A stretch of 8,629 bases of DNA from Candidatus Omnitrophota bacterium (GCA_023818865.1 JAMWDF010000098.1:1-8629), one strand, 5' to 3'; shown: positions 1 through 6,548, counted from the stretch's first letter. Program-made: numbers and translations. The notes: generated by a model from the sequence alone, not told the origin.

Positions 1-225
1 TTTGTTCAAGCAGTTGCCGTATTTCTTGATTAAAGTCTGGGAGGCTAGGGTAGCCGGATAGTCAAAGCGGTAAACAATTTTTTCCCGGGCAAAGTTGAAA
101 ATTGCTACAGCTTTTTCTTTGTCTGTGTAAAGATTTCTGGTCAGTGTCTGACTCCAGCGCGCAATCTCTGGGTCATGGAGATTGCAAACTTCTGTAGGTC
201 GAAGATACTCTGGGTCCAGGGTCAT
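1..225 (-). CDS. Transglutaminase-like superfamily protein, N-terminal part (cut by window edge)
   Basis: Reading the minus strand from ATG at 225-223 gives 75 codons without a stop up to the window edge. Residues 36-52 (DKEKAVAIFNFAREKIV) match the helix that opens transglutaminase-like (papain-fold) domains, usually written 'ifdfvrdkI.Y'. Residues 61-75 (ASQTLIKKYGNCLNK) match the segment carrying the nucleophilic cysteine, here Cys72 in a G-N-C context. The histidine and aspartate of the triad would lie beyond the edge. No signal peptide is visible. Upstream of the ATG the minus strand reads AAAAGGGAAAACC, a weak Shine-Dalgarno. Prokaryotic members are often proteases or peptide-processing enzymes; no specific substrate can be given. 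The gene is divergent from the URO-D gene, so it is a separate transcription unit. Confidence 0.72.
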   Translation of the reverse strand, partial: MTLDPEYLRPTEVCNLHDPEIARWSQTLTRNLYTDKEKAVAIFNFAREKIVYRFDYPATLASQTLIKKYGNCLNK

Positions 226-253
226 GGTTTTCCCTTTTATAGTTGAGAATAAC

Positions 254-281
254 TTTACCTGATTACCAACCTCAATATTAT
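254..281 (+). promoter_or_regulatory. Candidate promoter of the URO-D gene, nearly leaderless
   Basis: TTTACC (254-259, 4 of 6 matches to TTGACA) and TATTAT (276-281, 5 of 6 matches to TATAAT) are separated by 16 bases. Transcription would start at about 288, only some seven bases before the ATG at 295. No Shine-Dalgarno lies between them (the sequence is ATCCTGTCGGCTA), which fits a nearly leaderless message. This is inferred from sequence only. Confidence 0.38.
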
Positions 282-282
282 A
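277..282 (-). promoter_or_regulatory. Candidate -10 box for the leftward transglutaminase-like gene
   Basis: On the minus strand, positions 282 to 277 read TATAAT, a perfect -10 hexamer. It would start transcription near 270 and give a leader of about 45 bases before the ATG at 225. No good -35 is found 16-18 bases upstream (the minus strand there reads CTCTCT-like), and there is no extended TGn, so support rests on the -10 alone. It overlaps the candidate rightward -10, so the two divergent promoters may compete. Confidence 0.33.
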
Positions 283-294
283 TCCTGTCGGCTA

Positions 295-1374
295 ATGGTA
301 GAGAGAACCTTGCGACTTCTGGAAACAGATCGGGTACCCATCTACGACCTTCTCCGGTGTGACGCGGCCTTTGAGTATTTTAGCGGAGAAAGATTACCTG
401 TTTTAAGAGCTGATGAAGAAACTAGAGAAAAACTTAACCGGATTGTGGGCAAGGCAGTAAACGCTTTTCTGGATATGACCAGAAGTGTTGGTTTTGGGCC
501 GCTGCAGGATGAAGAGACCAAAGATGAATTTGGGTTTGTTTATCGCAGCAGTGTTCGGGAGAAAACTACTTGGATTGTCCGCAGACCATTTGCCGACGAA
601 TCTGGGGCTAGAAACTATTTAAAAGAGGCAATCCGCCGGATAGCCCAGAATCTGAAAGAGTTCCCCAGTCAGGCTAAATCTTACCGGGAGAATTATCACC
701 GAGATTTTCTCAAATGTCAGGAAACGATTGGGGATACTGTTAATCTTTTGGCTCAACAAGGGACTGGTTTGGACGACCTTAGACACCAGTTAGGGTTTGA
801 CCTGTTCTGCTATCTGGAACAGGATGAGCCTGGACTGGTTTCTGAATATTTAGAACTGCGTACCAGAATGAATGTGGTTATCTGTCAGACGATAGCTGAC
901 CGCCAACTTTCTCCAGTAGTCTTGACTTACGGCGACATTGCCTGCAAACAGAGGTTACTCCACTCACCAGCATTCTTACGCCGGGAGTTTTTCCCCAGGC
1001 TGAAACGGCTCAATGATGCCTGGCACGAACACGGACTGGTGTGTCTTTTCCACTCAGATGGTTATCTAATGGAAGTGATGGACGATCTGGTGGCGGCAGG
1101 AATTGACGGCCTTAATCCAATTGAGACAGTGGCCGGCATGTCGTTGAAGGAGTTGAAAGAAAGATATGGCAACAAGATTTTTCTGGCCGGCGGAATTGAT
1201 ATCAGCCAGTTGATGGCTTTGAAATCACCAGAGGAAGTAAAAGAGGTTTGCCGGCAGGCAATCAAGGATGCTTACCCTGGATATTTTATTGGTTCAACGA
1301 CGGAACTGGATAATAGCGTCAAACTGGAGAATGTTGTCGCTTTATATCAGGTGGTTCAGGAAACCAGGTTGTAG
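295..1374 (+). CDS. Uroporphyrinogen decarboxylase (URO-D) family protein, HSDG subtype
   Basis: 359 residues. The N-terminus has the family's 'DRVP' signature (T11-DRVPIYDLL). The middle carries YGDIACKQRLLHSP (212-225), equivalent to the 'GDD.a...g...SP' substrate-cleft segment. The C-terminal half has FHSDGY (252-257), DGLNPIE (271-277), LAGGID (297-302) and FIGSTTEL (331-338), the usual order of strand ends in this TIM-barrel family. True heme-pathway HemE begins with a different arginine-rich motif, so this is not HemE. Corrinoid methyltransferases of the family (MtaA/MtbA) bind zinc through HxC plus a distal Cys; here the motif is H253-S-D, without the cysteine. Function is therefore unassigned: possibly a methyltransferase or sugar/aromatic-linked enzyme. 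The ATG at 295 has no Shine-Dalgarno; the frame is open back to 253, but no better ATG or GTG occurs there. It appears monocistronic or weakly linked to the next gene (71-base gap). Confidence 0.88.
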   Translation: MVERTLRLLETDRVPIYDLLRCDAAFEYFSGERLPVLRADEETREKLNRIVGKAVNAFLDMTRSVGFGPLQDEETKDEFGFVYRSSVREKTTWIVRRPFADESGARNYLKEAIRRIAQNLKEFPSQAKSYRENYHRDFLKCQETIGDTVNLLAQQGTGLDDLRHQLGFDLFCYLEQDEPGLVSEYLELRTRMNVVICQTIADRQLSPVVLTYGDIACKQRLLHSPAFLRREFFPRLKRLNDAWHEHGLVCLFHSDGYLMEVMDDLVAAGIDGLNPIETVAGMSLKELKERYGNKIFLAGGIDISQLMALKSPEEVKEVCRQAIKDAYPGYFIGSTTELDNSVKLENVVALYQVVQETRL

Positions 1375-1418
1375 ATTATTCCCTTGCTGGCTCCAAGGTG
1401 CCGGGAAAAAACAAATTG

Positions 1419-1427
1419 TGCTATGAT
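1419..1427 (+). promoter_or_regulatory. Candidate extended -10 promoter for the lipoprotein gene
   Basis: TGC-TATGAT at 1419-1427 is an extended -10 element (TGn plus a 5-of-6 hexamer). No convincing -35 lies 16-18 bases upstream, which extended -10 promoters can tolerate. Predicted initiation is near 1434, leaving about 12 bases that include a purine-rich GGGTAGGG before ATG 1446. This site also argues against the upstream in-frame GTG at 1398. Confidence 0.38.
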
Positions 1428-1445
1428 AAAAGAAAGGGTAGGGCA

Positions 1446-2933
1446 ATGAAAAAATCTTTCTGGCTGATTCTGGCTTTGTTAACCGGGTGCGTTTCTCAGA
1501 AAGCCTTCCGGGCAGAAAAGGATTTTTTCTTAGATGAAAACTTTAGGCGCAAATACATCCAGGAGAAACCAGATCTTCCAGAAGGAGTAAAGGCGGCTGT
1601 CTTACGAGCAGAAATCTGGCCAGGAATGTCCCAGACAATTGTGGAAGAATTACTCGGGCCGCCTGAAAAAAAATACGTTTCAGAAACTGACTGGCTGGAA
1701 GTCTGGTTTTATTCAGTCGGTTTTAATCATAAGAAAGAAGTGGTGTCAGTGATAGAAGAGCCACTCCTCCAGCGCCAACCCAGCTCGCTTGACAAAGAGA
1801 TTAAACGGCGCAGGCAAGAGGAAATGCAACAACGAAAAAAGGAAATAGCGAATGTTTTAGCCGGCCGAGTTTGGTCTCTGGCTTTTGTTGTTGATTCACC
1901 AGAGGAGCCTGGTCAGGTCTGGGTGATCGATTCTGAAGGGAAAGGGCTAAAAAAAGTGGGCAGCCAAGCGGAACACATCAGTTGGGTCTTTGGTGAGTCT
2001 ACCCTGGCGGCCCTTATCCTGAAGAAAAAAGAAGATGGTACCAGCCAGGAACGTTTTGCCCTTTGGGATATTTCAAAAAGTGAAGAAAAGGAAATACCGC
2101 TGGAGGTAGAAGGCGGGTTTTTCAGCTGGGCAAGCGGGCAAAAATGGTTGGCCATCCATCCGGGAAATTCTCGCCAGATTGTTTTTGTTGACCGGGAAGG
2201 AACCCAGAAAGGGTCAAAGATACTCCCTGGGAAACTGAACCAGCCAGTTCGCTGGCCGGTTTTCTCCCCAGATGGTTCTGCGGTAGCCTTCTATGAAGGA
2301 GCTGGTCCAGCAGCCAAACTGGTAGTAATGGAAACAATAGGTGACCGCGTTTCGGTCGTTCTGGAACCGGCCGAGCCAGCACCGGTGGTTTGGTCACCAG
2401 ATAGTCGGAGACTTGTGGCGACACTCTTCCTGGAGAAGTCCACTGTAGATAAAATTAGAATGCCAAAAGAGGGAGAAACGACTGAAGGTTTGGAGAAGAA
2501 CGCCAGGAGGCTGTTAGAGAAATGGCGACGGTTAAAACGAGAACTGGTGGTGCTGGATACTTATACCGGGGAAATAACTAAAACCGGAATCCGAGGACTC
2601 GCAGGTCAAATCAATTACACTCAAAACGCCTGGGCTCCAGATGGCGATTACTTAGTGGTCACAACCGCCCTGGGGAAAAAGGAATCTGTTTGCCGGGTAG
2701 AAGCTTCAGGGCGGTGGAAAGTAATTGCCCAGTTTGAACAAAACGTCTCTTGTCAAGAAGCCGCCCTCCGTCCAGATAGCCAGGCAGTTGTTTTTGTCCT
2801 GAATGGTCAGGCAATCTGGAGTGTTACTCCGGAAGGAAAAGACAGAAAACTTCTGGCGACCGTCAAAGAAGGCATCATCAGAGAGCTAACTTGGTCCCCC
2901 TGGCCCGGAGCGCCTGTCTCTTCCGGTAATTAA
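1446..2933 (+). CDS. Lipoprotein with BamE/SmpA-like domain and TolB/WD40-like propeller repeats
   Basis: 495 residues from ATG 1446. An in-frame GTG at 1398 would add 16 residues in front of the signal peptide and was rejected. Residues 1-15 (MKKSFWLILALLTGC) form a lipoprotein signal with lipobox L-T-G-C; Cys15 would be lipidated, and residue +2 is Val, so no Asp-type inner-membrane retention signal is seen. Residues about 55-105 resemble the small BamE/SmpA (OmlA-like) domain, with PGMS (59-62), EELLGPP (67-73) and EVWFYSVGF (85-93). Residues 114-138 are highly charged and may form a helix linker. The remainder contains beta-propeller blade signatures: FSPDGSAVAF (273-282), WSPDSRRLVA (316-325), WAPDGDYLVV (396-405) and RPDSQAVVFV (442-451), as in TolB/WD40-like PD40 repeats. 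It is probably a periplasmic scaffold or binding protein; the ligand is unknown. A weak ribosome site, AAAGGGTAGGG, precedes the start. Confidence 0.82.
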   Translation: MKKSFWLILALLTGCVSQKAFRAEKDFFLDENFRRKYIQEKPDLPEGVKAAVLRAEIWPGMSQTIVEELLGPPEKKYVSETDWLEVWFYSVGFNHKKEVVSVIEEPLLQRQPSSLDKEIKRRRQEEMQQRKKEIANVLAGRVWSLAFVVDSPEEPGQVWVIDSEGKGLKKVGSQAEHISWVFGESTLAALILKKKEDGTSQERFALWDISKSEEKEIPLEVEGGFFSWASGQKWLAIHPGNSRQIVFVDREGTQKGSKILPGKLNQPVRWPVFSPDGSAVAFYEGAGPAAKLVVMETIGDRVSVVLEPAEPAPVVWSPDSRRLVATLFLEKSTVDKIRMPKEGETTEGLEKNARRLLEKWRRLKRELVVLDTYTGEITKTGIRGLAGQINYTQNAWAPDGDYLVVTTALGKKESVCRVEASGRWKVIAQFEQNVSCQEAALRPDSQAVVFVLNGQAIWSVTPEGKDRKLLATVKEGIIRELTWSPWPGAPVSSGN

Positions 2934-2959
2934 CTATCCTTCTTTCTCTCCAGGGTTAC

Positions 2960-2985
2960 CAATATTTTCACTGGTGAAAATATTG
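2960..2985 (+). promoter_or_regulatory. 26-bp palindrome, probable operator of the ROK repressor
   Basis: CAATATTTTCAC (2960-2971), a two-base spacer TG, and GTGAAAATATTG (2974-2985) form a perfect 12-bp inverted repeat. It is AT-rich with a CAC..GTG core, the general style of sites bound by dimeric ROK/NagC/XylR-type repressors. Its right end shares the TTG of the promoter's -35 box (TTGACG, 2983-2988), so a bound dimer would block RNA polymerase. No T-run follows, so it is not an intrinsic terminator. No full second copy was found in the window. Confidence 0.72.
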
Positions 2986-3011
2986 ACGTTGCCTGGTGGG
3001 TGATATACAAT
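2983..3011 (+). promoter_or_regulatory. Main operon promoter, predicted leaderless start
   Basis: TTGACG (2983-2988, 5 of 6) and TACAAT (3006-3011, 5 of 6) lie exactly 17 bases apart, the best promoter in the window. Initiation six or seven bases after the -10 falls at about 3017-3018, on the ATG of the ROK gene. The message would be leaderless, consistent with the absence of a Shine-Dalgarno before that ATG. Confidence 0.68.
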
Positions 3012-3016
3012 TTAGC

Positions 3017-4150
3017 ATGGTTAAAGTTCTCTCCATTTACTGGCAGCAGCGCCAGGTACTGCTCAATCTGGTCAGAAAAAATCAACCTGTTTCCCGGGCT
3101 AGTTTGCGAGCGTTATCAGGGATCCGCTTAGGCACAGTAGGTATCATTGTAGACAATCTGAAGACTGAAGGTCTTCTGAAGGAATGCTTCAAGAAAACAA
3201 GTCCCCGGGGAAGATATACCGGCTGGTTAGAAATTAATCCTTCTGGGAGACTGGTGATCGGGGTGGAACTCAGCCAGGAAAAAGTCTCTGGAGTTTTGAC
3301 AAACTTGCTGGGGCAGGACCTGGCTGAAGAAGAAATTCTCCTTCCTGTCTCAGCCGACCAAGAAGAAATTTGGAAAGCCATCCAGGAAACAATCACCAGA
3401 CTGATGGGTATTTCTCCGGAAGTGCCCAGGGCCGGTCTGGGTTTCGTTGACCCTGGGCTGGTAGATTTTGAAAAAGGAATCAGCCTTTATTCCTCCATCC
3501 TGCCTGTCTGGAAGAATGTCCCGGTGCGAAAGACCCTGGAAGAAACCTTTCATCTACCAGTCATTCTTTCCAATAGCGAACAGGCGAAAGCCATGGCTGA
3601 ATACTGGTTTGGCCAAGCCAAAGGAGTGGATAACTTCGTTTTCATTGAGTACGGCAGAGGTATTGCCTGCGGTATTTTTTCTCACGGACAGATAGTCCGG
3701 GGCAGCCAAGCAATTGCTGGGGAACTCGGCCATACCCGAATTATCGGAGAAAAGAAGATTTGTCGCTGTGGTCGGCCTGGTTGTCTGGAAGTACTCTGTT
3801 GCTGGCCAGAGATTAAAAATTTGATAGATAAAGGAAAGGACAAAAAAATCAAGAAAAGGCTTACCTACTTGGCCGTGAGTATTGCTACTTTAGTTAACAT
3901 CCTTAACCCGGCCTTAGTAATCCTTGATGAAAATTTTGACTGGCTGGGCTCAGAACGGGTTCAGGAGTTAATGGACAGAGTCAAGGAGGAGGTGTTCCCA
4001 GAGGCCAAATCCAGGCTGAAAGTGACAGTTTCCCGGTTGGGTTCTAAGATCGGAGCCAGGGGAGCAGCAGCCTGGGTTCTGGAAAACCTTTTTTCCACCG
4101 GTTTTCACTTGCCAGCTCATAGCCAGAGAGATAAAAAAGCCAGGAGGTAG
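3017..4150 (+). CDS. ROK-family transcriptional repressor
   Basis: 377 residues from ATG 3017. An in-frame GTG at 2996 would add seven residues but lies upstream of the predicted transcription start. Residues about 10-60 form a winged helix-turn-helix: QPVSRASLRALSGIRLGTVG (23-42) then IVDNLKTEGLLKE (44-56), as in NagC/XylR-type ROK regulators. The ROK domain follows. It keeps the sugar-site ELGHT motif (236-240) and the zinc motif C249-x-C251-G-x-x-G-C256 with His239. Kinase features are lost: the DIGGT-like phosphate loop is replaced by GVELSQ (82-87), and the catalytic Asp of the usual 'ND' pair appears as Ser187 (SNSEQA). It is therefore a sensor-regulator, not a sugar kinase. The segment between CLE (256-258) and the final helices is short compared with typical family members. 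It is the first gene of the operon and likely autorepresses through the 2960-2985 palindrome; the ligand is probably a sugar or derivative, by family analogy only. Confidence 0.9.
   Translation: MVKVLSIYWQQRQVLLNLVRKNQPVSRASLRALSGIRLGTVGIIVDNLKTEGLLKECFKKTSPRGRYTGWLEINPSGRLVIGVELSQEKVSGVLTNLLGQDLAEEEILLPVSADQEEIWKAIQETITRLMGISPEVPRAGLGFVDPGLVDFEKGISLYSSILPVWKNVPVRKTLEETFHLPVILSNSEQAKAMAEYWFGQAKGVDNFVFIEYGRGIACGIFSHGQIVRGSQAIAGELGHTRIIGEKKICRCGRPGCLEVLCCWPEIKNLIDKGKDKKIKKRLTYLAVSIATLVNILNPALVILDENFDWLGSERVQELMDRVKEEVFPEAKSRLKVTVSRLGSKIGARGAAAWVLENLFSTGFHLPAHSQRDKKARR
4142..4148 (+). promoter_or_regulatory. Ribosome binding site embedded in the ROK stop region
   Basis: AGGAGGT at 4142-4148 is a full Shine-Dalgarno ending five bases before ATG 4153. 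The same bases encode the final two arginines of the ROK protein and the first base of its stop (AGG AGG TAG), so termination and re-initiation are physically joined. It fixes the start of the aminotransferase. Confidence 0.85.
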
Positions 4151-4152
4151 CG

Positions 4153-5469
4153 ATGAAAAGGAAAAGCAGAGTTTCGGATTTCCGTTATGATACTGGGGCA
4201 GCCAAAGTTCCCTGGTGTGCTGTGGGAGAAAGTTTTGAGGTTGAGGATGTAATGGAGATTGTTAGATTTCTTTTACCTCCAGCCGGTGAGCAAAGGCAGA
4301 AATATGAGGAAGCGCTAAGAAAAGTTCATCTTTCTATGAAACAACTGGGGAAACTGGCTGGCCGGGCCGGGAAACTTACCTTGGGTAATCGCGTTCAGGA
4401 GGCAGAAGAGGCGGCTAAAAAATTCTTGAAGACCCCCTATGCTTGTCTTCTGACCAACGCCACCGCTGGCTTTGAGATCGGCTATAAGTATGCCGGGTTG
4501 AAAGCTGGAGATGAAGTCATTGCCCCAGCCATTACCTTTATCTCCACCATTCTTTATCCTCTGGAAGTTGGAGCCAGAGTGGTGCTGGCTGATGTTGACC
4601 CGGTCACTCTTAATATGGACCCGGCTGATGTGGCGAGAAAGATTACCCCGAAAACAAAAGTGATTATTCCGGTTCATCTCGGAGGCTACCCAGTGGATAT
4701 GGCGCCTATTATGAAACTGGCGAAACAACGGGATATTGTTGTTATTGAAGATGCCGCCCATGCCTTGGGAGCTGTCTACCGGGGAAAGATGGTAGGAACA
4801 ATCGGTCATTTTGGTGCTTTCAGTCTACATGAGGTTAAAAACATCAACAGTCTGGGAGAAGGTGGGCTTCTAGTGACCAATCTACCGTTTGGCAAAAAAT
4901 TGGCTCAGGCAAGGTTTGTCGGTCTTGACCCATCCCGGAAGATTCCTACTTGGCTTTACGATGTCTTGGCGCTCAAAGGCAAAGGTGGATATTTTGCCCC
5001 GGGGAACCATTCCGCTACTGAAATTCAGGCCCTGGGATTCCTCCTTCAGTTAAAAAGGATAAAGGCAATTATTGCCCGTCGTCGGAAAAACGCAGAGTAT
5101 CTTACCAGGCGTTTTTCTCAGGTGTCAGGTATTATTCCTCAGAAACTTGATGAGAAAAACTCCCAGTCTACCTATCACCTCTATCTTTTCCAGTTAGACC
5201 CAAAGTTTTTCAAGGGCAATATCCAAGAATTCAAGAAAAGATTGGAAGCCAAGGGTGTGGTTCAAATCCCTCATTTCGCTCCCCTTTACAAATTCAGTAT
5301 CATGCGCCAGTTAGGTTATGATACAGCCGCCATGGAGAAGAGCTGTCCGGTAGCGGAAGAAGCTTTCCGAAATCGGTTCACCCATCTCCCTCTTTACCCA
5401 TTAACTGAAGACCAGGTGAAATACATGGCTGAGGCAGTAATTGAGTGTGTTGAGTCAATGAGGAGGTAG
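4153..5469 (+). CDS. DegT/DnrJ/EryC1/StrS family PLP-dependent aminotransferase
   Basis: 438 residues; the family is usually about 370-400. Fold type I PLP enzyme: TNATAGFE (101-108) is in the place of the usual 'SGTaAL' phosphate-binding turn, GDEVIAPAITFISTILYP (119-136) is the conserved 'GDEVI.P..TF.a' strand, and VIEDAAHALGA (197-207) supplies Asp200, which pairs with the pyridine nitrogen. Lys229 in SLHEVKNINSLGEGG (224-238) is the internal aldimine lysine, so the enzyme should be active. Substrates of the family are mostly keto-sugars (nucleotide-linked or cyclitol); the specific one is not readable. Oddity: about 35 extra residues (roughly 41-75, starting LPPAGEQRQKYEEAL) lie between the N-terminal helix and the KLTLGN segment. 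Translation is probably coupled to the ROK gene through AGGAGGTAG, and it ends with the same AGGAGGTAG that serves the next gene. An alternative role is amination of a non-sugar ketone. Confidence 0.9.
   Translation: MKRKSRVSDFRYDTGAAKVPWCAVGESFEVEDVMEIVRFLLPPAGEQRQKYEEALRKVHLSMKQLGKLAGRAGKLTLGNRVQEAEEAAKKFLKTPYACLLTNATAGFEIGYKYAGLKAGDEVIAPAITFISTILYPLEVGARVVLADVDPVTLNMDPADVARKITPKTKVIIPVHLGGYPVDMAPIMKLAKQRDIVVIEDAAHALGAVYRGKMVGTIGHFGAFSLHEVKNINSLGEGGLLVTNLPFGKKLAQARFVGLDPSRKIPTWLYDVLALKGKGGYFAPGNHSATEIQALGFLLQLKRIKAIIARRRKNAEYLTRRFSQVSGIIPQKLDEKNSQSTYHLYLFQLDPKFFKGNIQEFKKRLEAKGVVQIPHFAPLYKFSIMRQLGYDTAAMEKSCPVAEEAFRNRFTHLPLYPLTEDQVKYMAEAVIECVESMRR
5461..5466 (+). promoter_or_regulatory. Ribosome binding site embedded in the aminotransferase stop region
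   Basis: AGGAGG at 5461-5466 lies five bases before ATG 5472 and also encodes the last two arginines of the aminotransferase, followed directly by its TAG. The arrangement repeats the one at 4142-4150 and supports coupled translation and the chosen start. Confidence 0.85.
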
Positions 5470-5471
5470 CC

Positions 5472-6548
5472 ATGGTGGTAGGAGTTCCCCGAGAGATAAA
5501 AAGCGAGGAATACCGAGTGGGAATCATTCCTGAGGTGGTTGCTCAGTTAAGTCATTCCGGTATCACAGTGCTGGTGGAAAAAGAGGCAGGCTCTGGGGCC
5601 GGTTGTCAGAACGAAGATTACCAAGAAGCTGGGGCGAAAATTGTGGAGAAGGCTGAAGAGGTCTACGGAAATGCTGACTTAATCGTTAAGGTGAAGGAAC
5701 CGCAGGAAAGTGAATGGCCCTGGCTCCGGGAAGGTCAGATACTCTTCACCTTTTTTCACTTTTCCGCTAACCGGTTGATGACGGAAGAACTTCTCAAACG
5801 GAGAGTTACCTGTGTGGCTTATGAACTAGTAGAAGAAAATGGAATTTTGCCCATCCTGCGGCCAATGAGTGAGATTGCCGGCAAGCTATCCATTCAGCAG
5901 GGAATGAAATACTTAGAAAAAGAGTACGGAGGCAAAGGCATCCTTTTAAGCGGGGTGGCTGGGGTGAAAAAAGGTAAGGTGGTAATCATTGGTGGAGGAG
6001 CAGTAGGTTTCAATGCCGCGAGAATTGCCTTAGGGATTGGGGCCGAGGTGGTAATCCTGGAAATCAACCAGGAAAGAATGCGGTTCCTTGAAGATAACCT
6101 TCCTGGGGCTCAGATCCTCTATTCCAATTCAAAAAACTTAACCAACGCTATTAGCGATGCAGACGTGCTGATTGGTGCGGTGCTGATTCCTGGTCGGCGC
6201 ACACCGGTGCTGCTAAAAAGACGGGATTTGTTACTGATGGAAAAGGGCACGGTTCTGATAGATGTCTCTATAGACGAAGGCGGAGTCTTTGAAACAAGCC
6301 GCCCTACTACCCATCAGTCGCCCATCTTTGTAGAAGAGGGAATGGTCCATTATTGCGTACCCAACACGCCAGGCGTGGTTCCCCGAACATCCACGTATGC
6401 CCTGGCTTACGCTTCTTTTCCTTATCTGCGACTCCTGGCCGAATATGGAGAGACCGCCTGGGAGAAGAGCGAAGCCCTAGCCAAAGGTTTGGCTCTTTAC
6501 CGGGGGGAAATCAAGAATGCTAATGTCGCGGCCGGACTGAAAGGATAG
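5472..6548 (+). CDS. ald: Alanine dehydrogenase family protein (NAD-dependent)
   Basis: 358 residues, close to the usual 370. Alanine dehydrogenase interconverts L-alanine with pyruvate and ammonia using NAD(H). Catalytic and substrate residues line up with the characterised family: Arg15 (YRVGIIP), Lys75 (KVKEP, 73-77), His96 (FFHFS) and Asp268 (DVSIDEGG, 264-271). The Rossmann loop GGGAVG is at 174-179, followed by acidic Glu197 (ILEINQ) where NAD-ribose is bound; Asp is more usual. RPMSEIAG (130-137) and VPRTST (303-308) are also present. Several normally near-constant spots differ: SGVAGV for GGVPGV, DEGG for DQGG, PNTPGV for ANMPGA, and FFHFS for YLHLA. It may thus be a paralogue with altered substrate, for example another amino or imino acid. 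It follows the aminotransferase by two bases and could recycle amino donor or ammonia for it. The gene symbol refers to the family. Confidence 0.87.
   Translation: MVVGVPREIKSEEYRVGIIPEVVAQLSHSGITVLVEKEAGSGAGCQNEDYQEAGAKIVEKAEEVYGNADLIVKVKEPQESEWPWLREGQILFTFFHFSANRLMTEELLKRRVTCVAYELVEENGILPILRPMSEIAGKLSIQQGMKYLEKEYGGKGILLSGVAGVKKGKVVIIGGGAVGFNAARIALGIGAEVVILEINQERMRFLEDNLPGAQILYSNSKNLTNAISDADVLIGAVLIPGRRTPVLLKRRDLLLMEKGTVLIDVSIDEGGVFETSRPTTHQSPIFVEEGMVHYCVPNTPGVVPRTSTYALAYASFPYLRLLAEYGETAWEKSEALAKGLALYRGEIKNANVAAGLKG

Noticed and set aside
1382..1398. Small hairpin CCTTG...CAAGG after the URO-D gene
   Set aside because: The stem is only five base pairs with a seven-base loop, and no T-run follows, so it does not qualify as an intrinsic terminator.
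1398..1445. In-frame GTG at 1398 that would add 16 residues to the lipoprotein
   Set aside because: It would bury the signal peptide behind a charged leader, has no ribosome site, and lies upstream of the candidate extended -10 at 1419-1427. ATG 1446 gives a textbook lipoprotein signal.
2960..2985. The palindrome as a terminator for the lipoprotein gene
   Set aside because: The arms are AT-rich, the loop would be only two bases and no T-run follows (ACGTTGCC). Overlap with a promoter fits an operator better.
2996..3016. In-frame GTG at 2996 as the ROK start
   Set aside because: It lies inside the spacer between the -35 and -10, so it would not be on the predicted transcript, and no Shine-Dalgarno precedes it. 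ATG 3017 fits the family N-terminus.
4315..4809. A 164-codon minus-strand open frame
   Set aside because: It is entirely antisense to the well-supported aminotransferase, rich in His, Asn and Ser, and shows no family motif or ribosome site.
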